From Nocardia ignorata NBRC 108230 (GTDB lineage: Bacteria > Actinomycetota > Actinomycetes > Mycobacteriales > Mycobacteriaceae), in NCBI RefSeq assembly GCF_001612905.1, contig NZ_BDBI01000012.1, forward strand, positions 62,001 to 126,000: a stretch of 64,000 nucleotides of DNA, in the 5' to 3' direction. A program made the translations under genes and the position numbers. Below the pieces are notes generated by a model. It made no database searches. It saw only the letters and a program-made list of their open reading frames with translations, and had not been told where the DNA came from. Positions 1 to 8,854 of the stretch are shown here, piece by piece; within the stretch, counting starts at the first letter, position 1; each line of letters starts with the position of its first letter.

Positions 1-1171
1 ACAGTTTCGCGGTGATCGGCCGCATCGGCCGTGATGTCAGCAGCCGCACACTGACCCGCATCATCCGGGTCATCATGGCACTGCGCGGCACCATCATGTC
101 GATGCCGCCACCGGGAATCTCCTTGGCCTTGGCCAGGAACGGGGTGATCGTGTCCTGGTAGCGGCGAAGTGCGGCGGGTAGATCGTGCGGCGTGGCGGCG
201 ATCTCGGCGGCCAGCGTGTACCCGCCGACGATCGCCATCGCGGTGCCCATGCCCGTCAGCGGAGAACCGCAATACCCGGCGTCGCCGACCAGTGTGACCC
301 GGCCGACCGCCAGTTCGGGCACGTCGACGCGGGCGAGGTCGTCGAAGTAGAAGTCCGGCGTGGTCTCCATCGCGGCCAGGATCTCCGGGGCCCGCCAGCC
401 CGTGTCACGGAGAGCTTCTCGGAGCAGTGCACGCTGGGCTTCGGGGTCGCGGCGCAGGGCGGGATCGATGCCGGTGCGCACCATGATGATGGCCTTCGCG
501 GTGGCCGGGTCGCCGTCGGGCCGGATGCCGACCATCGCGCCGGGCAGCAGGCGCATGGCGAACCAGCCCGGTTCGGCGTCGGCGGGTGTCGGCATCGTGA
601 AGAACGCGCCGTAGGCGCCGAGGTTGGTGACGAACCGGTCTTCCGGGCCGAACACCAGGCGGCGGGTCGCCGAATGCACGCCGTCGGCGCCGATCACCAG
701 ATCGAAGCGCCCGGTCTCGCCCGAGGCGAAAGTGACATCGACGCCGGTATCGTCCTGCTCGACGCGCTCGATCCAGTCGCTGTAGCGGTAGTCGAGGTGA
801 CCGTTGTCGGCTGCGGTGACCGCGTCGAGCAACACCTGATTGAGATCGCCACGGGTGATCTCGATGTCGGCGACGGCGCCCTTACCGTCGAAGTCCTCCA
901 TCGCCATGCGGGCATAGACCCGGCCGTTGCCGTCGACATAGGCCATACCGCGTTCGTCGAGCTGGTACTCGCGGATGCCCTCCATCAGCCCCATCCGTTC
1001 GACGGCTTCCTTGCTCGGTCCGCGCAGATCCACCGCCTGCCCGCCGGGCCTGGGGTCCGCCGCCCGCTCCACCACCGTGGTGCGAATGCCCTCGCGCAGC
1101 AACTGGAGTGCGACCGTATTGCCCGCGATGCCTCCGCCGGCGACCAGAACGTGCAGTGCAGTGGAGGTCAT
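1..1171 (-). CDS. FAD-dependent monooxygenase, 3' end off the window
   Basis: Flavin monooxygenase of the PHBH-like class, expected to hydroxylate a small aromatic or similar substrate with NAD(P)H and O2. The N-terminus reads MTSTALHVLVAGGGIAGN, giving the GxGxxG dinucleotide-binding loop at residues 12-17. A GADGVHS (DG) motif lies near residue 160 and the second FAD motif VGDAGYCGSPLTGMG near residue 295. The frame stays open to base 1, so about 390 residues are present and only the extreme C-terminus is missing. ATG is at 1169-1171. It is divergent from the TetR gene at 1280 across a repeat-rich gap, so that regulator probably represses it. The substrate cannot be told from sequence. Confidence 0.88.
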   Translation of the reverse strand, partial: MTSTALHVLVAGGGIAGNTVALQLLREGIRTTVVERAADPRPGGQAVDLRGPSKEAVERMGLMEGIREYQLDERGMAYVDGNGRVYARMAMEDFDGKGAVADIEITRGDLNQVLLDAVTAADNGHLDYRYSDWIERVEQDDTGVDVTFASGETGRFDLVIGADGVHSATRRLVFGPEDRFVTNLGAYGAFFTMPTPADAEPGWFAMRLLPGAMVGIRPDGDPATAKAIIMVRTGIDPALRRDPEAQRALLREALRDTGWRAPEILAAMETTPDFYFDDLARVDVPELAVGRVTLVGDAGYCGSPLTGMGTAMAIVGGYTLAAEIAATPHDLPAALRRYQDTITPFLAKAKEIPGGGIDMMVPRSAMMTRMMRVSVRLLTSRPMRPITAKL

Positions 1172-1198
1172 AGTGTGTCCCGCCTCGAAAATTGAACG

Positions 1199-1259
1199 AA
1201 TGTCTTAGACCAATGTCTAACAGAGGTTTGCACGAATGTCTAGTACAAATGTCTAAGAC
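1199..1259. promoter_or_regulatory. Clustered TetR-type operator repeats between monooxygenase and TetR genes
   Basis: Four copies of AATGTCTWR lie here, starting at 1199, 1212, 1235 and 1248. The segment 1205-1220 is a palindrome TTAGAC-N4-GTCTAA. The outer copies GTCTTAGAC (1202-1210) and GTCTAAGAC (1251-1259) are exact reverse complements of each other. The position, between a TetR gene and its divergent neighbour, fits an autoregulated operator. The protein assignment is inferred. Confidence 0.6.
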
Positions 1260-1279
1260 GGTCGGGTAGTCTCGCCGTC

Positions 1280-1849
1280 ATGGGCAACCGAGAAGATCTG
1301 CTGGCCGGGGCGCGCAAAGTGATCATGGAGCGCGGGGTGGCCAAGGCGACCGCACGCGATATCGCCGCCGCCGCCGGGGTGAGCCTGGCCGCCATCGGCT
1401 ACCACTTCGGCTCCAAAGATCGCCTGGTCACCGAGGCGCTCAGTGAGGCGCTCGGCGACGCGCTGGGGGAGGGGATGCGCGGACTCATCGAGGAAGGTGC
1501 GGGCGGCTCACCGCTGTCCGGTCTCGCCCGCCTGTGGAACGGCATGCCTGCGGTCTTCGCCGACAATCACGAGGCGATGCTGGCCAGTCTCGAGAACATC
1601 GTCCGCATCGTGCGCTCCGAAGAAGCACGCTCCCAGCTCGGCGACCAGCTCGACGAGGCCTACCGTGATCTCGCGGCCGATCTCCGGGCGGCCCATCCCG
1701 ACCTGGACGAAGCCCAGTCCGAAGCCATCGGCCGCCTGTACTTCGTCCTCGCACAGGGCCTCGGTGTGCTGTGGCTGTTGAAGCCCGGCGAAACTCTTCT
1801 CGACGGCGACCAGCTGTCGATCGCCGTGCGCGCCCTCGCGGGCAGCTGA
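1280..1849 (+). CDS. TetR/AcrR family transcriptional regulator
   Basis: A 189-residue one-component repressor. The N-terminal helix-turn-helix covers about residues 5-47 and includes TARDIAAAAGVSLAAIGYHFGSK, split by the usual turn (A-A-G-V-S). The rest is an alpha-helical ligand domain with no recognised specificity. The ATG at 1280 is the first start after the operator cluster. It lies divergent to the flavin monooxygenase and 15-21 bases ahead of the thioesterase, so it probably controls both directions. The ligand is unknown. Confidence 0.92.
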   Translation: MGNREDLLAGARKVIMERGVAKATARDIAAAAGVSLAAIGYHFGSKDRLVTEALSEALGDALGEGMRGLIEEGAGGSPLSGLARLWNGMPAVFADNHEAMLASLENIVRIVRSEEARSQLGDQLDEAYRDLAADLRAAHPDLDEAQSEAIGRLYFVLAQGLGVLWLLKPGETLLDGDQLSIAVRALAGS

Positions 1850-1870
1850 CCGGGAAAGGAGACAGTGCGA

Positions 1871-2617
1871 GTGAACACTGCTGCAACGCAATGGATTCGG
1901 GCTCTACGTCACGATGCGGCCCGGCGCAGGCAATTGGTCTGCCTCCCGCCCGGTGGTGCGTCCGCCGCGTTCTACCGCGACCTCGCACGCCACCTCGGTC
2001 CCGGCATCGAGGTCCTCGCCGCGCAGTACCCGGGGCGCCAGGACCGCCTCGGCGACCCGCTCATCACCGACCTGCACGAGCTGGCCGACCGTATCGGCGC
2101 CGACCTGCTGCGGCAGCCACCCGCTTCGCGCGCCCTGTTCGGTCACAGCATGGGCGCCACCGTCGCCTACGAGGTGGCGCGGCGGCTCGCGGCGGGCGGG
2201 CAACCGGTGCGGGAACTGATCGTCTCCGGCCGTCCCGCACCGGATTTCGTCGAGACGGGACTCCTGCACCAAGCCTCCGACGCCGATCTCATCGACAACC
2301 TGGAACGCCTGGCCGCCGATCCGGCGCCGGTGCGGCTGCTGCGCACCGAGCCGAGCCTGGCCGACCTGGTTCTCCCGGGTGTCCGCGCCGACTACCAGGC
2401 GGTCGAGACCTATCGTCACCGGCCGGGCACGGTGCTCGATTGCCCGGTGGACGCCTTCGTCAGCACCGAGGATCCCACCACGAGCCGAGCTCAGGCCGCG
2501 CAGTGGCAGACGGTCACCACTGGACCGTTCAGCCTGCACACCTTCCCCGGTGGGCACTTCTACTTCGACGACGAGCCCGGGGCGGTCGCCGAGGTGATCA
2601 CGCGGTGTCTGACGTGA
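1871..2617 (+). CDS. Type II thioesterase (alpha/beta hydrolase)
   Basis: Editing thioesterase of the kind that clears misprimed carrier proteins of NRPS/PKS systems. It shows the early LVCLPPGGASAAFYRDLA block, AAQYPGRQDRLG, the nucleophile elbow GHSMGA near residue 92 and a late GGHFYF histidine motif, with normal family length of about 250. Starts are GTG 1865 or GTG 1871. An AAGGAG at 1856-1861 is 9 bases from 1871 but only 3 from 1865, so 1871 is preferred. It is probably co-transcribed with the TetR gene. No NRPS or PKS megasynthase lies beside it. Its 3' end overlaps the convergent DUF2784 gene by 20 bases. Confidence 0.85.
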   Translation: MNTAATQWIRALRHDAARRRQLVCLPPGGASAAFYRDLARHLGPGIEVLAAQYPGRQDRLGDPLITDLHELADRIGADLLRQPPASRALFGHSMGATVAYEVARRLAAGGQPVRELIVSGRPAPDFVETGLLHQASDADLIDNLERLAADPAPVRLLRTEPSLADLVLPGVRADYQAVETYRHRPGTVLDCPVDAFVSTEDPTTSRAQAAQWQTVTTGPFSLHTFPGGHFYFDDEPGAVAEVITRCLT

Positions 2618-2972
2618 ACGAGCGGTGGTGCAGGTGCAGGTAGCCCAGCCACGAGACCAGCACAGCGGTCGCGGCCACCGCCCGGACCAGCCCGAGGGCG
2701 CTGTCGGGATAGATCACGCCGGTGAGGTAGTGGTCGATGAAACCGGCTTCGGGGAGGCCTGCAACGCCCGCACGGGCGCGTGCCCAGTTCTCGGCGTAGG
2801 TCAGGGGACAGTCGAAACCGATGAGGATGGTGCCGAAACCCCAGGACGCGGCGAGCAGGTGAGCCCCGATGGTGCGCGGCCACCGCCACGCCACGAAACC
2901 GCCGACGACCACGTACGCGATGAACGCGACGTGGGTGACGGCGATCAGATCGGCCAACACCCGGAACAGCAC
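2598..2972 (-). CDS. DUF2784 family small membrane protein
   Basis: A 124-residue protein with three or four predicted membrane segments: about residues 5-28, 37-54 and a C-terminal one around 88-110. The pattern VLADLIAVTHVAFIAYVV followed by ..GFDCPLTYAENWARARAG.. with a conserved FIDHYLTGVIYP block fits DUF2784. The function of the family is unknown. The start is GTG 2970-2972. Its tail overlaps the thioesterase gene on the other strand. Confidence 0.8.
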   Translation of the reverse strand: MLFRVLADLIAVTHVAFIAYVVVGGFVAWRWPRTIGAHLLAASWGFGTILIGFDCPLTYAENWARARAGVAGLPEAGFIDHYLTGVIYPDSALGLVRAVAATAVLVSWLGYLHLHHRSFTSDTA

Positions 2973-3042
2973 ACATCCAGAATAAGCGGCCGCCGCCGAC
3001 CGGAATCATGATCAACATTCCGGTTCGGCATCGACCCGGTGA

Positions 3043-4473
3043 TCACCAGGGTGACGGCCGGTAGTCCTTCAGGAAGCACCCGTAGAGGTCGACGCCGTTC
3101 TCGCCCTGCACGATCGGGTCGTAGACGCGGGCGGCACCGTCGACCAGATCGAGGGGAGCGTGGAAGCCTTCCTCGGCCAGGCGGACCTTGGTGTAGTGCG
3201 GACGTTCGTCGGTGATCCACCCGGTGTCCACCGCGGTCATCAAGATCGAATCGGATTCGAACATCTCGAGCGCGCTGGTGCGGGTGAGCATGTTCAACGC
3301 GGCCTTGGCCATATTCGTGTGTGGATGGCCGGGGCCCTTGTAGCCGCGACTGAACTGGCCCTCCATCGCCGACACGTTCACCACGTACTTACGCCTGCCC
3401 GGCGCCGCCGCCATCGCCGGACGCAACCGCGACACCAGGATGAACGGCGCCACCGAATTGCACAGCTGCACCTCGAGCAGCTCGGTGGCGTCCACCTCGC
3501 CGACGGTCTGCACCCAGCTGTTGGTGTGCGCCAGATCCGGCACGAGCCCACCGGCGTCGATGGCCACGCCCGCCGCGATCCGCTCCGGCGTCGCCGAACC
3601 TGCGACCAGAGCCAATTCGGCGACGTCGACGGCAGACAACGACGGCGTGAGCGAGGCGGTGAGCGCGGTCGGATGCGCCTGCATCGTCTTGCCGAAGGTG
3701 ACCATCTCCGGCAGCATGCCGACGGGCAGCGGCGCGGACTCGGCCTCGACGAGCGCGCTGTAGGCACCGGCCGAACGGCGAACGGTCTGGGCGGCGTTGT
3801 TGATGAGGATGTCGAGGGGGCCCTGCGTCGCGACATCATCGGCGAGGGCGACCACCTGGGCCGGGTCACGCAGGTCGATCCCGACGATGCGCAGCCGGTG
3901 CAGCCAGTCGGCGCTGTCCTCCATCGCGGCGAAGCGGCGGATGGCGTCGTTGGGGAACCGGGTGGTGATGGTGGTGTGGGCGCCGTCGCGCAGCAGGCGC
4001 AGCGCGATGTACATGCCGATCTTGGCGCGGCCACCGGTGAGCAGCGCACGCTTGCCGGACAGGTCGGTGCGGGCGTCGCGTTTGGCGTGGCTCGACGCCG
4101 CGCACTCGGGGCACAGCTGGTGATAGAAGGCGTCGACCTGGGTGTAGCGCTGCTTGCAGATGTAGCACGGGCGTGCCCGCACGAGCGTCCCGGCGGTTTC
4201 GCCGTCGGCGGCGGACTTGATCGGGATGCCGGCGGTCTCGTCGTCGATGCGCTGCGGTGAACCGGTCGCGGTCGCGGCGATCACGGCCCGATCGGCTTCG
4301 GCGACCTGCTGTCGTGCCTCGATCCGGCGGCGCTGCTTGAGCTTTTTGAACATGTGGCCCACTGCGCGCTGCACCGCGATCGAATCGGGGTGTTCCTTTT
4401 CCAGCTGCCCGGCCTGTTCGAGCACCCGCAGGCAGGTTGCCAACTCGTCCGGATCGATCGTCTTCTCGGTCAT
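3043..4473 (-). CDS. Large SDR-family oxidoreductase with an N-terminal CxxC/CxxC zinc-finger-like segment
   Basis: About 476 residues. Residues 1-75 are helical and charged. A C-x2-C ... C-x2-C pair (CYICKQRY and LCPECA, about residues 101-121) looks like a zinc ribbon. The rest is a Rossmann short-chain dehydrogenase domain with TGGRAKIG near 146, NNAAQT near 224 and a late TNMAKAALNML block. The usual YxxxK catalytic tyrosine position is threonine (T-N-M-A-K), so chemistry may differ from classical SDRs. Starts in frame at 4527 and 4488 are possible, but ATG 4473 (MTEKTIDPDELAT) gives the most natural N-terminus. It is divergent from the TetR gene at 4690, a likely regulator. Confidence 0.82.
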   Translation of the reverse strand: MTEKTIDPDELATCLRVLEQAGQLEKEHPDSIAVQRAVGHMFKKLKQRRRIEARQQVAEADRAVIAATATGSPQRIDDETAGIPIKSAADGETAGTLVRARPCYICKQRYTQVDAFYHQLCPECAASSHAKRDARTDLSGKRALLTGGRAKIGMYIALRLLRDGAHTTITTRFPNDAIRRFAAMEDSADWLHRLRIVGIDLRDPAQVVALADDVATQGPLDILINNAAQTVRRSAGAYSALVEAESAPLPVGMLPEMVTFGKTMQAHPTALTASLTPSLSAVDVAELALVAGSATPERIAAGVAIDAGGLVPDLAHTNSWVQTVGEVDATELLEVQLCNSVAPFILVSRLRPAMAAAPGRRKYVVNVSAMEGQFSRGYKGPGHPHTNMAKAALNMLTRTSALEMFESDSILMTAVDTGWITDERPHYTKVRLAEEGFHAPLDLVDGAARVYDPIVQGENGVDLYGCFLKDYRPSPW

Positions 4474-4689
4474 CGGGGAGTGCGGCATTCCTTCGTGCGG
4501 GAGCGGTGGTCGGAAATATTGTCTCATTAGCCGTGCGACGGACCCGCTGGGTATCGTTGTGCACCGCCTCCGCAACCCTGCGGCGGCCGCAGAACCCGAC
4601 GGAGCGCCCCGATTTCCCCGTTCGACACCGACACAGCAGACCCGCCGCGCAGGCGCCGGCTCGAACCCGACGAGCGTCGGGCGCAGATT

Positions 4690-5253
4690 TTGGCTTGTGC
4701 CATCGAGATGTTCGGTGAACGCCCGTACGCGGCGGTGTCGACCGCGGAACTCGCCCAGCGTGCCGGGGTGGCGCGCGGGCTCATCAACCACTACTTCGGC
4801 AACAAGCGCGACCTCTACCTGGCTGTTGTCCGCCGGATGGTGACGCTGCCCCGCCTCGAGAAGGTGTCCATCCCGCAGGGCAGCCCGGTCGAACGGGTCG
4901 ATGCCATCGTGTCGTGGTTGCTCGACACCATCGCCGAACACGGCAGCACCTGGGTGAAGGTGACCAGCCACGAAGGCGTGGGCGACGACCCGGAGGTGCA
5001 ACAGATCCTCGACCAGGCCGACGACGCCGCCGCCGAACGCATGCTGCTGATGATCGGCCGCTCCGATATGGCAGACGATGCACAATTGCGGGCACTGGTC
5101 GTTTCCTATGCGGGCATGGTGAAAGTGGCCGGGCGCGAATGGCTCACCCGTGGCACACTCACCCGCCCCCAGGTGCACCGACTGCTCACCGACACCCTGC
5201 TCACCCTCATCGATCGCACGATCCCCCATGTGAAGTCGTCCCCGGCCGATTAG
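4690..5253 (+). CDS. TetR family regulator with an unresolved start codon
   Basis: TetR-type repressor with HTH STAELAQRAGVARGLINHYFG and an all-helical C-terminal domain. The first in-frame start codon is TTG at 4690, which truncates helix 1. The frame is open upstream to a stop at 4528-4530 and encodes sequence typical of TetR N-termini (..RRLEPDERRAQI-LACAIEMF), but it contains no ATG, GTG or TTG. Either a rare start such as ATT (4612) is used, or a base change or sequence error removed the true start. It is divergent from the zinc-finger SDR and probably regulates it. Confidence 0.8.
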   Translation: MACAIEMFGERPYAAVSTAELAQRAGVARGLINHYFGNKRDLYLAVVRRMVTLPRLEKVSIPQGSPVERVDAIVSWLLDTIAEHGSTWVKVTSHEGVGDDPEVQQILDQADDAAAERMLLMIGRSDMADDAQLRALVVSYAGMVKVAGREWLTRGTLTRPQVHRLLTDTLLTLIDRTIPHVKSSPAD

Positions 5254-5379
5254 GAGTTAGCCCACTCTTTCCCGGTTGCGCTGCCCGGCGCGCCGCGAGT
5301 CCCTATCCTCTTCGCGTAACCCCGCGCCGCACGCTGTTTCGTTTCCGCGGCCGGGGAGATCGAGAGGGACCCGGGGTTG

Positions 5380-6078
5380 ATGGCACGATACGAGCAGTGG
5401 AACGACGACCCCGATGAGGAGTTCGAGGACCGGCGCTGGAACGGCCAGCGCTGGCCGCACGCCACCCCGGAGGACTCCGCACGCGACGACCAGCCACGGG
5501 TGAATCCCTACGCGATGGTGGCGCTGGCCGCGGCGCTCGTCCTGCTGTTCCCGATCGCGATCGTCTTCGCGCTGCTGTCGTACGGGCATCCGCGAGGGCG
5601 GGGGATCGCGATGCTCGCCCTGTTGCTCGGCATCGCCGAGGTCGCCGCAGTGGCGGTGGCCGGAATGGTGCTCTTCGGTGGACTGGAACTCGAGATGCCT
5701 GCGTTGGCGAGCAAGGCGGCCGCGACACCGGTCGCGGTGACCACCACCGAGGCGGTGCCGTCGGTCGGTGCCCCGACTTCGGTCGGGTCCACCCCGGTCC
5801 TGAGCCAGCCGGCGGCGAGTGTGGTGCAAAAAGGCACACCCTGCCAGGCCGAACAAGTCGGCCTGCTCGGCGTCGCCGCCGACGGCGCCACCCTGCTGTG
5901 CCTGCGCTCCGACAACGGCCACACCTGGTCCGGCCCGCACCGCGTAGCAGGCTCCTACTACACCGAAGGCGAGCCCTGCGACCCGTCGGTCGACAAAACC
6001 GGCCGCACCACCGACAACCACGCCCTGGTCTGCGAAGGCAAAGCGGGCACCGGCAGCTGGGTTCCCTGGACCGAGTAG
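5380..6078 (+). CDS. DUF4190-like membrane protein with extracytoplasmic domain
   Basis: About 232 residues: an acidic cytoplasmic N-terminus, two membrane helices (about residues 45-68 and 74-102), a Thr/Pro/Val-rich linker, and a C-terminal domain with four cysteines (GTPCQAEQ.., ..TLLCLRS.., GEPCDPS.., ..ALVCEGK..) likely forming disulfides outside the cell. The architecture is common in actinobacterial proteins of unknown function. ATG 5380 directly follows an in-frame TTG at 5377. It is convergent with the LigD-type polymerase gene, leaving a single base between stop codons. Confidence 0.75.
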   Translation: MARYEQWNDDPDEEFEDRRWNGQRWPHATPEDSARDDQPRVNPYAMVALAAALVLLFPIAIVFALLSYGHPRGRGIAMLALLLGIAEVAAVAVAGMVLFGGLELEMPALASKAAATPVAVTTTEAVPSVGAPTSVGSTPVLSQPAASVVQKGTPCQAEQVGLLGVAADGATLLCLRSDNGHTWSGPHRVAGSYYTEGEPCDPSVDKTGRTTDNHALVCEGKAGTGSWVPWTE

Positions 6079-6079
6079 G

Positions 6080-7078
6080 TCAGTCCTTCTTTGCTCGGCT
6101 CGGCTGGACGCGGGGTGGTTCGTTGGGCATTTTCGGGTATTGGGGTGGCCAGGGGGCGTCCATCAGGCCTGCGGCCATGTCCTTTTCCGACATGGTGAGC
6201 AGTGGTTCGATCGACTGTGGGGTGCGGTCGGCCCAGGGGTCGCCGCGTTCGGTCAGTCGGGCGGGGACGGTGGCGAGGGTGAGTTCGTCGGGGACGATGG
6301 TGTCGAGTTCGTCCCAGGCGATGGGGGTGGACACCTGGCCGCCCACCTTGGGGCGTACAGACCAGGCGCCGAACACGGTTTTGTGGGGTGCGTTCTGGTT
6401 GTAGTCGACGAAGACCCGGCTGCCGCGCTCCTCCTTCCACCACTGGGCGGTGATCTCCTCGGGGAAGCGGCGCTCGAGTTCGCGGGCGAGGGCCACGGCT
6501 GCGGCCCGTACCTGGTAGCCGTCCCAGCGAGGTTCGAGCATCGCGTAGATGTGTAGGCCGCGTGAGCCGGACGTCTTGACGAGGGCGTCGATGCCGAGTT
6601 CGGCGAGCAGTTCACGGGTGCGCACGGCGGCGCCGCGCAGATCGTCGAAGGTGATGCCGGGCGAGGGGTCGAGGTCGATGCGGAGTTCGTCGGCGATCCG
6701 CAGGTCGGCAACGTGGTTCGGCCAGACGTGGAACCCGAGACAGCCCTGGTTCACCGCCCACAGCACGTGCGCCAGGTCGTGGGCGACCAGCGCGTCGCTC
6801 GTGGTGCCGTTCGGTGTGGTGACCTCGACGGTCTGCAACCAGTCCGGCGCGGTCTTGGGGACCCGCTTCTGGAACCACGATTTGCCGGAGGCACCGTCGG
6901 GATAGCGTTCGAGCAGCAGCGGCCGGTCACCGATGACGCCGAGCAGGGGTTCGGCCACGGCCTGGTAGTAGCGCACCAGGTCGAGTTTCGTCTCACCGCG
7001 TTTGCTGAAGTACACCTTGTCGGGATGACTGATGGTCAGCGTGCGCCCGTCGACCTCGATCTCGACTCCCGCGCTCAT
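6080..7078 (-). CDS. LigD-type primase/polymerase domain protein (NHEJ polymerase)
   Basis: A 332-residue archaeo-eukaryotic primase-like polymerase of the LigD PolDom family, which fills and extends broken DNA ends during non-homologous end joining. Characteristic blocks are LTISHPDKVYFSK, the DLDPSPGITFDD metal-binding acid motif, TSGSRGLHIYA, FVDYNQN and GAWSVRPK. It stands alone, without fused ligase or nuclease domains. Its ATG (7076-7078) overlaps the stop of the upstream ligase gene by the ATGA arrangement, so both are translated from one message. Ku is not in the window. Confidence 0.9.
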   Translation of the reverse strand: MSAGVEIEVDGRTLTISHPDKVYFSKRGETKLDLVRYYQAVAEPLLGVIGDRPLLLERYPDGASGKSWFQKRVPKTAPDWLQTVEVTTPNGTTSDALVAHDLAHVLWAVNQGCLGFHVWPNHVADLRIADELRIDLDPSPGITFDDLRGAAVRTRELLAELGIDALVKTSGSRGLHIYAMLEPRWDGYQVRAAAVALARELERRFPEEITAQWWKEERGSRVFVDYNQNAPHKTVFGAWSVRPKVGGQVSTPIAWDELDTIVPDELTLATVPARLTERGDPWADRTPQSIEPLLTMSEKDMAAGLMDAPWPPQYPKMPNEPPRVQPSRAKKD

Positions 7079-8154
7079 GACCGCACCCCGAAGATCGCGT
7101 CGAGTTCGGCCGGGGCCACCTCGTCGAGCTGGGCGTATGTGCACGATTCGGGCGTGCGGTCGGGCCGGAACCGGACCAGTCGCCCGCCGTGCCGGAACCG
7201 CCCCGACTGCACGTGTTCGTAGCGCACCTCGGCGACCAGTTCGGGCCGCAACGGTTCCCACGACAGGTCCTTGCCGCCGGTCCACCGGCTCACCCCGCCG
7301 GGCATCTTGCCGTCGGCATTGGCCTGGGCCACCGCGTCGGCCCAGTCGCGCCACGGATGGTCCACCAGCGCGTTCTCGCGCAACGGTGCCAGCTCACCGA
7401 GCAATTCGCGGCGCCGGGCGGCGGTGAAACTCGACGCGACACCCACGTGGTGCAGATTGCCCTTGTCGTCGAAGAGACCGAGCAGCAGCGAGCCGACCCC
7501 TTCGCCGTCCTTGTGCATCCGGTATCCGGCGACCACGCAATCGGCGGTGCGTTCGTGTTTGATCTTGAGCATCACCCGTTTGTCCTGCATGTACGCCAGG
7601 TCGTCGGCCTTGGCCATCACTCCGTCGAAACCCGCGCCCTCGAACCGGGTGAACCAGTCCTGAGCCGTGTCCGGGTCCTGGGTGATGGGGGTGAGATGGA
7701 TGCGGCCGGGGGCGGCTTGCAGCAGCGTCTCCAGTTCCCGGCGACGTTCGGAGAACGGTTCACAGGTGAGATCGCGATCGCCGTTGGCGAGCAGGTCGAA
7801 GGCGACGAAACTGGCCGGGGTCTCGACGGCGAGCTTGTTCACCCGCGACGCTGCCGGATGCAGGCGCTGCTGCAGTGTGTCGAAATCCAACCCGTTCTCG
7901 GTGACGACCACGATCTCGCCGTCGATCACACACCGTTGTGGCAGTGCCGCTTTGAGCAGGTCGACCAATTCGGGGAAATATCGGGTGAGCGGACGATCAT
8001 TGCGCGAACCCAGTTCGAGTTCGTCGCCGTCGCGGAAGACGATGCAGCGGAAGCCGTCCCATTTGGGTTCGTAGCTCAGCCCGGGTTCGCGGGGCAGCGA
8101 CGGTGTGGACTTGGCCAGCATCGGGCGCACTGGCGGCATCACCGGTAGATCCAT
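7075..8154 (-). CDS. ATP-dependent DNA ligase
   Basis: A 359-residue ligase with the adenylation motif YEPKWDGFR (catalytic Lys near residue 30), EIVVV, FDLLANGDRDL, DGVMAK and the motif V-like KIKHERTADCVV, followed by an OB-fold tail. It seals nicks at the expense of ATP, with a probable role in end joining beside the polymerase it overlaps (ATGA, 7075-7078). ATG 8154 is chosen because AGGAGG sits 8 bases upstream; the upstream in-frame ATG at 8181 lacks this. Resembles mycobacterial LigC-type ligases in size. Confidence 0.9.
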   Translation of the reverse strand: MDLPVMPPVRPMLAKSTPSLPREPGLSYEPKWDGFRCIVFRDGDELELGSRNDRPLTRYFPELVDLLKAALPQRCVIDGEIVVVTENGLDFDTLQQRLHPAASRVNKLAVETPASFVAFDLLANGDRDLTCEPFSERRRELETLLQAAPGRIHLTPITQDPDTAQDWFTRFEGAGFDGVMAKADDLAYMQDKRVMLKIKHERTADCVVAGYRMHKDGEGVGSLLLGLFDDKGNLHHVGVASSFTAARRRELLGELAPLRENALVDHPWRDWADAVAQANADGKMPGGVSRWTGGKDLSWEPLRPELVAEVRYEHVQSGRFRHGGRLVRFRPDRTPESCTYAQLDEVAPAELDAIFGVRS

Positions 8155-8278
8155 TCGATCCTCCTCGCGGGTTCCTGTCACCCGTATCGACGTCGCGAGC
8201 GCACGCGATTAATCGCCTGCCTTGCGATCGTAGGCCGGGGGACCGACACACACGCGGAGCGTGATCAGCGCGTTCGGA

Positions 8279-8662
8279 TCAGCTGTCGAGCCAGCCGTGT
8301 TCGTCGGCGAAGGTGGTGAACCGGTCGCGAATGGCGATGATCTCGGCGGCGGTGAGGGCGGGCGACGCCTCGAGCAGAAGTTCGGTGATCTGCCTGCGCA
8401 TTTCCTCGGAACCGAGTCGTTCGCCTCCGCCCTTGCGGCTGCGGCCGGTCGGGGCACTGTGCCCGGCTGCGGTCAGGTTGACGGCTTTGGGGCCGCGATC
8501 GCCCTCGGTGACCTCGAATTCGAAAAGCCTGCCTTGGCGCAGTTCGTCCTCGTCGAGTCCGATGTCGTTGACGTGGACGAACACATCGGGCCCACCGTCT
8601 TCGGGGCGGATGAACCCGAAACCCCGCGAACCATCGAAAGACACCAACTTCCCGACAGACAC
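8279..8662 (-). CDS. Cold-shock domain protein with C-terminal extension
   Basis: 127 residues. The first about 65 form a cold-shock RNA-binding fold with RNP1-like GFGFIRPEDGG and RNP2-like VFVHVND. A basic linker (TGRSRKGGGER) and a helical C-terminal segment of about 50 residues follow. This size matches the longer actinobacterial Csp variants rather than the 67-residue CspA. Presumed single-stranded nucleic acid chaperone. It is transcribed in the same direction as the ligase but about 120 bases away, so probably separately. Confidence 0.85.
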   Translation of the reverse strand: MSVGKLVSFDGSRGFGFIRPEDGGPDVFVHVNDIGLDEDELRQGRLFEFEVTEGDRGPKAVNLTAAGHSAPTGRSRKGGGERLGSEEMRRQITELLLEASPALTAAEIIAIRDRFTTFADEHGWLDS

Positions 8663-8854
8663 CGACCAGCTCCTCGCTCCGCTTTCCCGTCGCCCACTCT
8701 AACGCGGCTTTTGGGTGTTTTCTCCGGAAAGTGGATAGTCGGCGACGGCCCGGTGCGGGGTGGCCCAGGCCCGGTCACGATGCGGTAACTGTTTGTTCAC
8801 ATCGGCTCGTTAGCGTCCCACATCTGTTTCGAGACGGGTGGAGGTTGGCGGTCT

